This document shows, piece after piece, positions 15,453 to 23,487 of a DNA stretch of 33,377 nucleotides. Origin of the DNA: an uncultured Alphaproteobacteria bacterium. GTDB lineage: Bacteria > Pseudomonadota > Alphaproteobacteria > RF32 > CAG-239. Location of the stretch: contig CASFTO010000090.1 in assembly GCA_949297665.1 (NCBI GenBank), forward strand, positions 1 to 33,377, given 5' to 3'. Each line of letters begins with the position of its first letter. Position 1 is the stretch's first letter. The translations under genes were made by a program, and so were the position numbers. The notes under the pieces are model-generated. The model was given only the letters and a program-made list of their open reading frames with translations. It did no database searches and was not told where the DNA came from.

Positions 15453-16450
15453 TTGTTTTTGCCTATCCTAAATTGTTTTTATTACTCTTGCTCCCTTTGT
15501 TGTACTTTTTTGTTATTCCGCCTAAAAAGCAATTGTTTGGAGATGCCTTAAAAGTTCCTTTCTTAAATGACTTGAAAGCTATTAAGAATGATTCTGTTTT
15601 TTCTAAATTTAAATTAGCTCATAAATCTTTCGCATCCCTTTTGAAATTTACTTATCTATTTCTTATCTGGTGCTTATTGACTACCGCAATAGCGCGCCCA
15701 CAATTGGTCGGTGAACCTTATCGGCTTGATGCTAATAATCGTGATATCATGTTGGTTATTGATATTTCTACATCTATGTTGCAACCTGATTTTTCAACTC
15801 CTAATCAAAGAGTTGACAGATTATCTGCCGTTAAAGCCGTAGTCAGTGCTTTTATTCAAAAGCGAACAGATGATAAAATAGGGCTAATCCTCTTTGGTAC
15901 AAGGGCTTATTTACAATCTCCGCTGACTTTTGATAGGACTTCCGTACAGGAAATTCTTTTAAATACCGACGCGGGTATGGCAGGGCAATCAACTTCTATT
16001 GGTGATGCTTTGGGACTTGCCTTAAAAAATTTGCGAAACGAAAAAAATAAAGACAATAAAGTTATTATCCTTCTTTCTGACGGAGAAAATAATGATGGCT
16101 CTTTGAGTATGGCGCAAGCTATTAACTTGGCTGAAAAGGAAGGAATTAAAGTCTATACAATCGGCGTTGGCGCTGAAGCTAATTTTATTAATTCCTTGTT
16201 TGGTTTGAGAAATAATGAACTTGACGAGAAAAGCCTGAAATTATTAGCGCAAAGAACGAAAGGAAATTATTTTCGAGCTACAGACTTAAATTCTTTAGCG
16301 GATGTTTATAATAGAATTGATACTCTTGAACCGGAACAAAACGAAGGTTCTTTTGTTCAAGATAAAACGGATTTATTCTATATTCCGCTAATCATGGCTC
16401 TTGTCTTGGTTTTCTTTTTTCTTTTCTTTTCCAGGAGTTTCGTAAAATGA
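15449..16450 (+). CDS. batA: BatA-type VWA-domain membrane protein with intact MIDAS
   Basis: A 333-residue inner-membrane protein. I use the ATG at 15449 (GGAGG with 6-base spacer) and not the upstream in-frame TTG at 15431. Two N-terminal membrane helices (about 8-24 and 65-82) precede a von Willebrand factor A domain (about 98-285), and a third helix lies near the C-terminus (about 312-331). The metal ion-dependent adhesion site is intact: DISTSM with D105, S107 and S109, a threonine in AGQSTSIGDAL, and LLSDGEND. Bat proteins are linked to MoxR AAA+ ATPases and are associated with stress tolerance or metal-cofactor/chaperone roles, though the mechanism is not settled. No moxR or DUF58 gene is present in the window. 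Confidence 0.88.
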   Translation: MIVFAYPKLFLLLLLPLLYFFVIPPKKQLFGDALKVPFLNDLKAIKNDSVFSKFKLAHKSFASLLKFTYLFLIWCLLTTAIARPQLVGEPYRLDANNRDIMLVIDISTSMLQPDFSTPNQRVDRLSAVKAVVSAFIQKRTDDKIGLILFGTRAYLQSPLTFDRTSVQEILLNTDAGMAGQSTSIGDALGLALKNLRNEKNKDNKVIILLSDGENNDGSLSMAQAINLAEKEGIKVYTIGVGAEANFINSLFGLRNNELDEKSLKLLAQRTKGNYFRATDLNSLADVYNRIDTLEPEQNEGSFVQDKTDLFYIPLIMALVLVFFFLFFSRSFVK

Positions 16451-18354
16451 GTGAGTTTTTAGCTAATTTCCATTTTATCAGACCGTGGATACTGTTGTTA
16501 CTTTTTGTTCCTCTTTTATCTCTTTGGAGAAAAATGAAAATTAAAAATATTGCATCTTCTTGGGAAGATATTTGTGATCCAAACCTTCTTAAATTTCTTC
16601 TAATAAAAGAAAATCATTTTTCCTTTTTCTCTCTTAAAAAAATTATTTATATAGGCGTCTTTTCTGCAATTATTGCCGCGGCGGGGCCTTCTTGGAAAAA
16701 AAATGAAATACCGACATTTGTGGTTGAAAACCCTAATATGTTTGTTCTGAGTTTAGCGCAAGATATGATGCTTAAAGATATTACGCCTTCTCGATTAGAC
16801 AGAGCAAAATTTGTTATCTCTGATTTGGCAGACGCTTTTCCGCAAGGACAATTCGGTATTGAGGTTTATTCTGAAGAACCTTATATTATTTCTCCTATTT
16901 CCGATGATGTTAATTTATTAAAAAATCTTTTGCCACAAATCGTTACCAATATTGTTCCTGACCAAGGTGATCGACTTGATAGAGCTGTTAATTTGGCTAT
17001 CGAGAGATTCCATGCCGCGGGCTATGCTCATGGAAATATTATTATTTTTACTTCCGACGTCGGACAACGTTTTGATTTAGCTTTAGATGCAATTCAAAAA
17101 GCAGCTCTGTCAAATTATAAAATATATATCGTTGATGCTTCTTTTTCCGGTAATGAAAAATTACAATTATTGGCTAATAAAGGCAATGGTTTTTATATTT
17201 CTATTAAAGATACTAATTTTCAGCCTTTAATCGATAATATTATGAAAATGAATGATGAGCAGGTTAAACTTAGCCAAAATTTACGCTCCACCTTTGTTGA
17301 TTATGGTTACTATCTTTTGATTCTTCCTTTAATCTGTACTCTGATTTTCTTTCGACGTGGTGTTTTGTTTGTTTTTGCTCTGCTTTTTGCTTTTGATGCT
17401 CATGCTGCTTTTTTCTTAAATGATAATCAGACGGCTTTACGTTATTTTAATAATGGAAATTACGAACAAGCAGCTCAAAAATTTCAAGATTCTGTTTGGA
17501 AAGGCGTCGCATTGTTTAAAGCCGATAAACTAGAAGATGCGCTTAAAGAGTTTAATAAAATAAACTCTGATGTGGCTTTTTATAATAAAGGTCTTACTCT
17601 GGCTAAACTTTGTAAATATGAAGATGCTAAAAGAGCCTTTTTGCAGGCATTGAAACTTAATCCTTCTCACCAAGATGCTCAATATAATTTGTCTGTATTA
17701 AATGATTTATTTGAAAAAGCTAAAACAGATCCCTCTGTTTTGAGTTGCGGTGATAATCAACAACAAAATCAAAACTCCAATCAAAATAATGATAAAAACG
17801 ATGAGCAAAATCAACAAAAATCCAACTCTAATTCGTCTTCAGATAATAACAAAAACAATTCTCAGAAAAATGATAATAACAATAGTGAACAACAGCAAAA
17901 CTCTTCTTCAGAACAAAATCAATCTGAAGATAATCAATCACAGCAAGATAACTCTGATAAATCAGACCAACAAGATCAGTCTCAAAAAGGTCAATCTTCT
18001 GCTAATGATGAAAATAATGATCAAAATAATCCTTCAGCTGAAAACGATGACGAACAACGAAATGAAAATTCTGAAAATAAAAATCAGCCATCTAAAGCCA
18101 ATCAAGATAATGGTTCTGAACAAAAAACAGACAATAAAGAGGGAGATGATACTAACGGCACTGAAAATCAACAGACAGAACAAACTGTTAACTTAGTCAA
18201 TGCTCAAAAAGGTGATAAGAATGATAAGTATGACGAAGAAGCTGTTATTATGCAAAGACAATACAGAGATATTCCTGATGATACGGGGGGACTCTTGCGA
18301 GAATTTATTAAAAAAGAATATTCAAAGGGCAGGTATCGTGATGAAAATATTTAA
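16447..18354 (+). CDS. batB: BatB/BatC fusion: degenerate VWA domain + TPR + Asn/Gln-rich tail
   Basis: A 635-residue protein. Helices at about 12-28 and 65-80 precede a VWA domain (about 95-270), then a hydrophobic segment (about 290-325, ending DAHA like an internal signal sequence) and TPR helices (about 330-430, including a repeat with LCKYEDAKRAFLQALKLNP). Residues about 436-580 are almost entirely Asn, Gln, Asp, Ser, Glu and Lys. The C-terminus has the family's conserved ending, here RDIPDDTGGLLREF (I expect a Pro where the Thr is). The VWA metal site is lost: where DxSxS is expected the sequence has S102, A104 and D106 (LSLAQDMML), and the second loop reads FTSDVGQRF. The start overlaps the batA stop by 4 bases; the end overlaps batD by 14. 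Confidence 0.85.
   Translation: MSEFLANFHFIRPWILLLLFVPLLSLWRKMKIKNIASSWEDICDPNLLKFLLIKENHFSFFSLKKIIYIGVFSAIIAAAGPSWKKNEIPTFVVENPNMFVLSLAQDMMLKDITPSRLDRAKFVISDLADAFPQGQFGIEVYSEEPYIISPISDDVNLLKNLLPQIVTNIVPDQGDRLDRAVNLAIERFHAAGYAHGNIIIFTSDVGQRFDLALDAIQKAALSNYKIYIVDASFSGNEKLQLLANKGNGFYISIKDTNFQPLIDNIMKMNDEQVKLSQNLRSTFVDYGYYLLILPLICTLIFFRRGVLFVFALLFAFDAHAAFFLNDNQTALRYFNNGNYEQAAQKFQDSVWKGVALFKADKLEDALKEFNKINSDVAFYNKGLTLAKLCKYEDAKRAFLQALKLNPSHQDAQYNLSVLNDLFEKAKTDPSVLSCGDNQQQNQNSNQNNDKNDEQNQQKSNSNSSSDNNKNNSQKNDNNNSEQQQNSSSEQNQSEDNQSQQDNSDKSDQQDQSQKGQSSANDENNDQNNPSAENDDEQRNENSENKNQPSKANQDNGSEQKTDNKEGDDTNGTENQQTEQTVNLVNAQKGDKNDKYDEEAVIMQRQYRDIPDDTGGLLREFIKKEYSKGRYRDENI
17752..18190 (+). repeat. Low-complexity Asn/Gln/Asp/Ser coding tract in batB
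   Basis: About 145 codons made up mainly of AAT/AAC, CAA/CAG, GAT, TCT/TCA, GAA and AAA. There is no fixed repeat unit; it is compositional. It produces spurious open frames in the other plus-strand frames. It encodes the linker between the TPR part and the conserved C-terminus. Confidence 0.85.
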
Positions 18355-20077
18355 ATTTTTACTTTGTTATCTATTTGCTTGTTGTTTGGCCTTTTCTGCT
18401 CAAGCAGATGAAATTAATGTCAGTTTGGATAAAAGTGTTATTACTGAAGCTGATACTGTTAATTTGACGATTTCTTATTCCGGTGATAGTGATGAAAATC
18501 CTGATTTGAGTGCGTTACAAAATGATTTCCAAATTGTTTCAAATATGGCTTCTAAGCGTATTAATTATGTTAATGGGAATTTTTCTCAAGTTAAATCGTG
18601 GACTATCGGCTTAAAACCATTAAAACATGGTAAAATAACTATCAAACCAATTACCCTGGGTTCAGTTAGTTCAAATTATGTTGATGTTGATGTTAAAGAA
18701 GTAACCGATGTTGCTTTTGTACCCGATAGTCGTGAAAATTCTAACTCCCCTTATTTCCAAATCGAGCAGTCTATATCTCCTGAAAATCCTTATATTCAAC
18801 AGCAAACTGTTGTCTGGGTTACTCTTTATGATAGTTTGGGACTTCAGGATGGTTCGCTCTCTGTTTCCGACGATACATTAAAAAATTGGAGTGTTACCCC
18901 TATTTCTTCAAAGCCTATTGTTAAAACTGATTTTATTAACGGCAAAAAGATGAATGTCGTTAAATACGCTTTTGCAGCTTTTCCTTTAAAAAGCGGGAAA
19001 ATTAATTCTCCTCAATTTGTTTTTGACGGATTTTATATCAAAAGCGTTGGCTTTAATTTGCCTAATTTTAATGATACTTTTATAAGTTTCGGAATTGATT
19101 TTCAGAACTCTCTCGGACAAAGAATACCGGTTAGAATGAAAACTAAAATTAAACCCATTGAGGTTATTCCCGTGCCTGATAAATTTACGGGTACATGGCT
19201 TCCTCTTACGGATTTAACTATTGAAGCCAAATGGTCCCCTAATACCAAATTTCAAACCGGTGAGGCTTTGACCAGAAATGTAACAGTCCAAGCCTTCGGA
19301 TTACAAGATGAAATGTTTCCAAATCTCTCATTCCCTAATATTGAGGGGTTTAAACAGTATCCGGAAAAACCTGAAATATCATCCTCCTTCAATAACGGAC
19401 AAATTGTTACCACCGCAAAATATAATATCGTTTATATTCCATCAACTTCCGGAAAATTCTCTTTTCCTAAACAAGAAATTGAATGGTTTAATGTTAATTC
19501 TGGAAAATTCCAGAAAACAGCTATTCCATCAGAAACAATCTCTATTGCCGCTAATCCTAATATTCCTGATAAACAGGAAACATCTGTTGCGGTGCCTCAG
19601 CGGGTTTCTGAGAGTGTTTCCTCTGTAAATAAAAATGAACATATTTCTTCAAATACTGCTGCTGTACAACGTTCTTTTAATTTTACTGAGTACAAAATGT
19701 ATGTTTGGTTTGTTTTTGCTCTTATTTTATTGTTGCTTTTCTTAAAATTGTTCACTTTTAATAATAAACATGATAATTATCGCTCTGCGGTTATTTCTTC
19801 TATTCGCAAAAAAAACTATACAGAGGCTCGAAGATTTTTAATTCTATGGGCGTCTAGTAAATTTAATAATCCACATATACAAAATCTTAATGATATTGCT
19901 GAAATTGCTCATAATCCTGATTTTAGTGCTCAATTAAATGTTCTAAATCAAATTTTATATTCGGATGCTCCTATTGTCCTTAATACTTCTGAATTCCTGA
20001 CTATTTATAAAAAAATTGATAAACAAAATAGAAAATCTATTAAAAATAAAGAGATTTTACCAAATCTTTACAATTAA
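18341..20077 (+). CDS. batD: BatD-family exported protein
   Basis: A 578-residue protein of the BatD (oxygen-tolerance) family. The frame is open upstream to 18200, but the ATG at 18341 gives a signal peptide (1-23, ending AQA) followed by a typical start, DEINVSLDKSVITEADTVNL, so I take that as the start. The periplasmic part (about 24-445) consists of repeated Ig-like beta domains, with motifs such as PYIQQQTVVWVTLYDS and TGEALTRNVTVQAFG. One membrane helix lies at about 450-472, followed by a cytoplasmic C-terminal helical domain of about 105 residues. It overlaps batB by 14 bases and completes DUF4381-batA-batB/C-batD. BatD proteins probably work with the VWA proteins at the inner membrane. 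A promoter for the next gene overlaps its last codons. Confidence 0.88.
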   Translation: MKIFKFLLCYLFACCLAFSAQADEINVSLDKSVITEADTVNLTISYSGDSDENPDLSALQNDFQIVSNMASKRINYVNGNFSQVKSWTIGLKPLKHGKITIKPITLGSVSSNYVDVDVKEVTDVAFVPDSRENSNSPYFQIEQSISPENPYIQQQTVVWVTLYDSLGLQDGSLSVSDDTLKNWSVTPISSKPIVKTDFINGKKMNVVKYAFAAFPLKSGKINSPQFVFDGFYIKSVGFNLPNFNDTFISFGIDFQNSLGQRIPVRMKTKIKPIEVIPVPDKFTGTWLPLTDLTIEAKWSPNTKFQTGEALTRNVTVQAFGLQDEMFPNLSFPNIEGFKQYPEKPEISSSFNNGQIVTTAKYNIVYIPSTSGKFSFPKQEIEWFNVNSGKFQKTAIPSETISIAANPNIPDKQETSVAVPQRVSESVSSVNKNEHISSNTAAVQRSFNFTEYKMYVWFVFALILLLLFLKLFTFNNKHDNYRSAVISSIRKKNYTEARRFLILWASSKFNNPHIQNLNDIAEIAHNPDFSAQLNVLNQILYSDAPIVLNTSEFLTIYKKIDKQNRKSIKNKEILPNLYN

Positions 20078-20094
20078 TTTGCATTTTATATAAT
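20067..20094 (+). promoter_or_regulatory. Strong sigma70-type promoter for the nuclease-like gene
   Basis: TTTACA (20067-20072), 16 bases, TATAAT (20089-20094, full consensus). Transcription would begin near 20101, which leaves room for GGAG at 20109-20112 and the ATG at 20118 and excludes the ATG at 20100. The -10 lies inside a palindrome at 20083-20101. Confidence 0.6.
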
Positions 20095-20117
20095 ATAAAA
20101 TGACTTGCGGAGATGCC

Positions 20118-20987
20118 ATGCTTTGGGTTAAAAGAATAGTTTGCGGAATTATAGCTCTTGTTCTGATTTTTTGCAGTATAAGACTTATTCAAACTAATGA
20201 ACAAGCGTGGCAGGCTCTGGGATGCTGCTTATTTATTTCTGGTATTACTTTGGCTCATATTGCCGTTCTTCAACAACTTCCTAAATATAATTTTTGGGTC
20301 ACCTTAATCGCCATTGGTTTGGCTTTTATTCTTTATTCTAATACTTATCATTCTTCTCAAGAAGATATTCGTGTTATAGAAAACAAGTTGATTAAAGATA
20401 CTCAAAAAAGTAGTAACAAAGAAATTGTTCAAAACTCGAAAAAAGAAGTGAAAAAGAAAAAAAAGAAAAAATATTCTACAGGTTTTAATCCTTCTGCCTA
20501 TCCTAAAATTAGTGGTAGCGCCAATGTTATTCACGCTAATGTCTTTTATATCGGTGGACGCTATGTCAGACTTTATGGTGTTGATGCTCCCGATAATGAT
20601 CAAATATGTTCTGATGCCAACGGTAGCTCTTATAATTGCGGACAGGAGGCTGTTTCTTGGTTGCGTGGTTGGATTGATAATAATGTTATTGATTGTTATT
20701 TGCTTAAAATTGAGCCTAACGGACAAGATTTGGCTACTTGTATCTGGGGAGATTATGATATTGGGGCTGCTCTTGTTGCTTCCGGTTGGGCTTTGGCTAA
20801 TACAAAGGAAACTGATATCTATACGCCTTATGAGGTAAAAGCTAAAAGCGAATCTTCCGGTTTGTGGCAAGGTACTTTTTATTCTCCCGCTGATTGGCGT
20901 GATATTAAACGTACCAGAAATGATTTTACGATAAAAAGAACATCAAAGAGTAGTTCTTTCTTTGATTTTGGCTCTTGGTTTAAATAA
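20118..20987 (+). CDS. Membrane-anchored thermonuclease-like (SNase) protein with altered active site
   Basis: A 289-residue protein with three N-terminal membrane helices (about 4-24, 31-52, 57-76), a polar linker with a run of lysines (about 107-118) and a staphylococcal-nuclease-like domain (about 135-262). Charge distribution suggests the domain is periplasmic. The domain is recognised by VRLYGVDAPD, the spaced cysteines in DQICSDANGSSYNCGQEA and the late GLWQGTFYSPADWRD. Compared with S. aureus nuclease, the Arg35 equivalent is kept (R151) and the Asp40 equivalent is D156, but Glu43 is Asp (D159) and Arg87 is Gln (Q203, in NGQDLA). Activity is therefore doubtful; it may bind nucleic acid or act only structurally. 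I chose the ATG at 20118 because of GGAG and the promoter at 20067-20094. tsaE follows one base later. Confidence 0.82.
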   Translation: MLWVKRIVCGIIALVLIFCSIRLIQTNEQAWQALGCCLFISGITLAHIAVLQQLPKYNFWVTLIAIGLAFILYSNTYHSSQEDIRVIENKLIKDTQKSSNKEIVQNSKKEVKKKKKKKYSTGFNPSAYPKISGSANVIHANVFYIGGRYVRLYGVDAPDNDQICSDANGSSYNCGQEAVSWLRGWIDNNVIDCYLLKIEPNGQDLATCIWGDYDIGAALVASGWALANTKETDIYTPYEVKAKSESSGLWQGTFYSPADWRDIKRTRNDFTIKRTSKSSSFFDFGSWFK

Positions 20988-20988
20988 T

Positions 20989-21456
20989 ATGAATGAATAT
21001 AAAAGAATTTTTAAATGTAGAAACGAACTTGATACAAAGCAGTTAGCGCACTGTTTTAGTTTGATTGCAAAAAAAGGGGATATTTTTGCTTTGTTTGGTA
21101 CTCTTGGAGTCGGAAAAAGTACTTTCGCTCGTTATTTTATACAATCTTTGACCGATGCTTCTGAAGTCCCTAGTCCTACTTTTACTTTGGTTCAATCTTA
21201 TGATACCGTAAAATTTCCAATTTATCACTATGATATGTATCGCCTTAAATATCCTGAGGAAGCATATGAATTAGGCGTTGAGGAATCTTTTTTTGTTGGG
21301 GTCAATCTTATTGAATGGCCGGAAAAAATTGGTTATATTTTGCCTAAAAATATTTGGAAAATTGAAATTTTAACCAAAGATAACATCAGATATTTTACCG
21401 TTAGCGTTTGCGATGAAGATAAATATCAACGATTAGAAAGTATTGTTTATGACTAA
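20989..21456 (+). CDS. tsaE: TsaE, ATPase for tRNA threonylcarbamoyladenosine synthesis
   Basis: A P-loop ATPase that, with TsaB and TsaD, makes the t6A modification at position 37 of ANN-decoding tRNAs. The 155-residue product has Walker A GTLGVGKST at about 37-45, the family motif PSPTFTLVQSYD, HYDMYRL and EWPEKIG. The ATG at 20989 follows the upstream stop by one base and has no clear Shine-Dalgarno sequence, so translation may depend on ribosomes ending the upstream gene. Its last bases overlap hprK. No tsaB or tsaD is seen here, which is normal. Confidence 0.93.
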   Translation: MNEYKRIFKCRNELDTKQLAHCFSLIAKKGDIFALFGTLGVGKSTFARYFIQSLTDASEVPSPTFTLVQSYDTVKFPIYHYDMYRLKYPEEAYELGVEESFFVGVNLIEWPEKIGYILPKNIWKIEILTKDNIRYFTVSVCDEDKYQRLESIVYD

Positions 21457-21871
21457 TATTCACGCAACGCTTATATCTTTTCAAAATAAAGGTATTTTAT
21501 TAAGGGGCAAATCAGGAAGTGGAAAATCCGATTTAGCCTTAAGATTTATTATGGCACATAATGCTATTTTGGTTGCTGATGATAGAGTTAATTTATCTGT
21601 TCAAAATAATGTTCTTTTCGGCTCTGTTCCAACTGAAATTCAAGGAAAACTCGAAATCCGCGGCGTCGGTATTGCTCATTTTCCTTTTCTTGCTCACACA
21701 GAAATATGCCTTTGCGTTGATTTAATTGATAATCTCTCAGATATTGACAGATTGCCTAATCCAGAAAAAATCAACTTACAAGGTGTTTCTATTGATAGAT
21801 TAGTTGTCTATCCGTTTGAATCATCCGCAACTTATAAAATTATTGCAAAAATAAGTGGTATTATTTCTTAA
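21449..21871 (+). CDS. hprK: Short HPr kinase/phosphorylase (C-terminal domain form)
   Basis: A 140-residue protein corresponding to the catalytic domain only, the form found in Alphaproteobacteria; Gram-positive HprK is about twice as long. Walker A is GKSGSGKS at 20-27, and LVADDRV (41-47) and IRGVGI match the family's catalytic and signature segments. The enzyme phosphorylates and dephosphorylates a serine of HPr and so tunes the nitrogen-type PTS. It overlaps tsaE by 8 bases. The chvG/chvI, EIIA and HPr genes that commonly accompany alphaproteobacterial hprK are not in the window. Ribosome binding site weak (GAAAG). Confidence 0.88.
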   Translation: MTNIHATLISFQNKGILLRGKSGSGKSDLALRFIMAHNAILVADDRVNLSVQNNVLFGSVPTEIQGKLEIRGVGIAHFPFLAHTEICLCVDLIDNLSDIDRLPNPEKINLQGVSIDRLVVYPFESSATYKIIAKISGIIS

Positions 21872-21914
21872 TTGTGTTAATACTGTCTTAGATTGGTTTT
21901 ATAAGGAATTTAAA

Positions 21915-22706
21915 ATGATTATACGTTTGGGTGAAGTTTTTTTGCGAACATTGGGAAAACCTTTGGTCAAATTTCTCTATTCTTTGGGGGATTTAACGGC
22001 TTTTGTGGTTAAAGCTATTTATCATTGTTTTGTACCTCCTTTTTATTTTAAACTTTTCTTTAAACAGGTGCTTGATATCGGGTTTTATTCCCTCCCTGTT
22101 GTGGGATTGACTACCCTTTTTGCCGGTATGGTTATTGCTTTGCAGACTTATTCGGGTTTCTCAGGGTTTAAAGCTGAAAGCGTGATTGCTTCCGTCGTAT
22201 TAATTTCTGTTACTCGTGAATTGGCTCCGGTACTTTCTGCTCTGATGGTTTCCGGCAGAATTGGTGCGGCTATGGCTGCTGAAATTGGTACAATGAGAGT
22301 TACTGAGCAAATTGATGCTTTAGTCACTCTTTCTACTAACCCTTTTAAATATCTGGTGGCACCGAGACTTTGGGCCGGACTTCTTGTTTTGCCGCTCTTG
22401 GTTTTGGTGGGGGATATTATTGGTATTTTTGGCGGATATGTTGTTGGTGTTTATAAATTGGGATTTAATCCGGCTAATTATATTACCGCTACTTTTCAAG
22501 ATTTACAGTATATCGGTATTATTTCCGGTCTTGTTAAAGCCGCTGTTTTTGGTTTTATTATTTCTATGATGGGGTGTTATCATGGCTATAAATCCAAAGG
22601 TGGAGCACAAGGGGTGGGAAATGCTACAACTAATGCGGTTGTGTCTTCTTCTATCCTTATCCTTATTTTTAACTATCTTATTACCGAAATGTTCTTTTCT
22701 CGTTAA
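21915..22706 (+). CDS. mlaE: MlaE-type ABC permease for phospholipid transport
   Basis: Inner-membrane permease of the MlaFEDB-type system that moves phospholipids between the membranes and supports outer-membrane asymmetry. The 263-residue product has about five to six hydrophobic segments and the family motifs TTLFAGMVIALQTYSGF, RELAPVLSALMVSGRIGAAM, AEIGTMRVTEQIDAL and the C-terminal YHGYKSKGGAQGVGNAT. I start at the ATG at 21915, which has AAGGA at 21903-21907; the frame is open further upstream, but without a signal. mlaF follows after 12 bases. No mlaD (MCE-domain) gene is adjacent. Confidence 0.92.
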   Translation: MIIRLGEVFLRTLGKPLVKFLYSLGDLTAFVVKAIYHCFVPPFYFKLFFKQVLDIGFYSLPVVGLTTLFAGMVIALQTYSGFSGFKAESVIASVVLISVTRELAPVLSALMVSGRIGAAMAAEIGTMRVTEQIDALVTLSTNPFKYLVAPRLWAGLLVLPLLVLVGDIIGIFGGYVVGVYKLGFNPANYITATFQDLQYIGIISGLVKAAVFGFIISMMGCYHGYKSKGGAQGVGNATTNAVVSSSILILIFNYLITEMFFSR

Positions 22707-22718
22707 TGGAGGCGTTTT

Positions 22719-23486
22719 ATGGAAAAAGAAATAAAAATCAGAATTAGAGACCTTCATAAAAGTTTTGGAAAAAAGAATGTCTTAAACGGGGTTAATCTTG
22801 ATTTGTATAAAGGCGAATCTTTGGTTGTTATCGGGGGATCCGGAACAGGTAAATCGGTTCTTATTAAGTGTATTCAAGGTTTGCTTACTCCGGATAGCGG
22901 CTCTATTGAAATTGATGATATCGAAATTGTTAATGAAAATCCTGATGTCATTGATCGTATGCATAGTAAAATGGGTATGCTTTTTCAGGGAGGAGCACTA
23001 TTCGATAGTTTAACTGTTTGGGAAAATGTCGCTTTTGATTTAATTCAAAACAGAGGATTTAATAGAAAAGAAGCGAAAATTGTTGCTGTTAAGGTTTTAA
23101 GACAAGTTGGTTTAACTGAAGATATTGCTGATTTGTATCCTTCCGAATTGTCAGGCGGTATGCAAAAACGCGTGGGTCTTGCTCGTGCCGTTATTACACG
23201 TCCCGAAATCATATTTTTTGATGAACCGACTACCGGTCTTGACCCTATTATGGCAGATGTTATTAATGATTTAATTATAGAATCTGCTAAAGATTTAGGA
23301 GCTACAACCTTAACCATTACTCATGATATGGCGTCGGCGCGTAAAATTGCCGATAAAATCGCAATGCTTTATCAAGGAAAAATTATTTGGTATGGGACGG
23401 TTAAAGAATTAGATAAAACTACTAATCCTTATGTCAGACAGTTTATTAACGGTTCTTCTAAAGGACCTATAAAGGTGGAGAAATAA
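22719..23486 (+). CDS. mlaF: MlaF-type ABC ATPase
   Basis: Cytoplasmic ATPase partner of the preceding permease. The 255-residue product has Walker A GGSGTGKS (39-46), the signature LSGGMQKRVGLARA, Walker B IIFFDEPTTGLDP and the switch histidine in TITHDM; all are intact. GGAGG lies 6 bases before the ATG. radA starts one base after its stop, with GGTGGAG in the end of mlaF as its ribosome binding site. The arrangement mlaE-mlaF-radA-cvpA is one I know from other Alphaproteobacteria. The substrate-binding subunit MlaD and the STAS protein MlaB would have to be encoded elsewhere. Confidence 0.93.
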   Translation: MEKEIKIRIRDLHKSFGKKNVLNGVNLDLYKGESLVVIGGSGTGKSVLIKCIQGLLTPDSGSIEIDDIEIVNENPDVIDRMHSKMGMLFQGGALFDSLTVWENVAFDLIQNRGFNRKEAKIVAVKVLRQVGLTEDIADLYPSELSGGMQKRVGLARAVITRPEIIFFDEPTTGLDPIMADVINDLIIESAKDLGATTLTITHDMASARKIADKIAMLYQGKIIWYGTVKELDKTTNPYVRQFINGSSKGPIKVEK

Positions 23487-23487
23487 T

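Noticed and set aside
17752..18190. Possible CRISPR or tandem repeat
   Set aside because: Repetition is only in codon composition; there is no constant unit or spacer structure, and the tract is in frame within batB.
17750..18196. A 148-codon open frame in a second plus-strand frame within batB
   Set aside because: It is made almost only of Ile, Lys, Asn, Thr and Met codons, as expected from reading the low-complexity AAT/CAA tract in another frame.
18200..18340. Upstream extension of the batD frame (47 extra residues)
   Set aside because: The extension lies wholly inside batB, is not conserved in pattern, and would bury the signal peptide that begins at 18341.
20304..20870. A 188-codon minus-strand open frame opposite the nuclease-like gene
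   Set aside because: The composition (Ile/Asn/Ser-rich) is that of an antisense shadow, there is no ribosome binding site, and the plus-strand protein has clear domain motifs.
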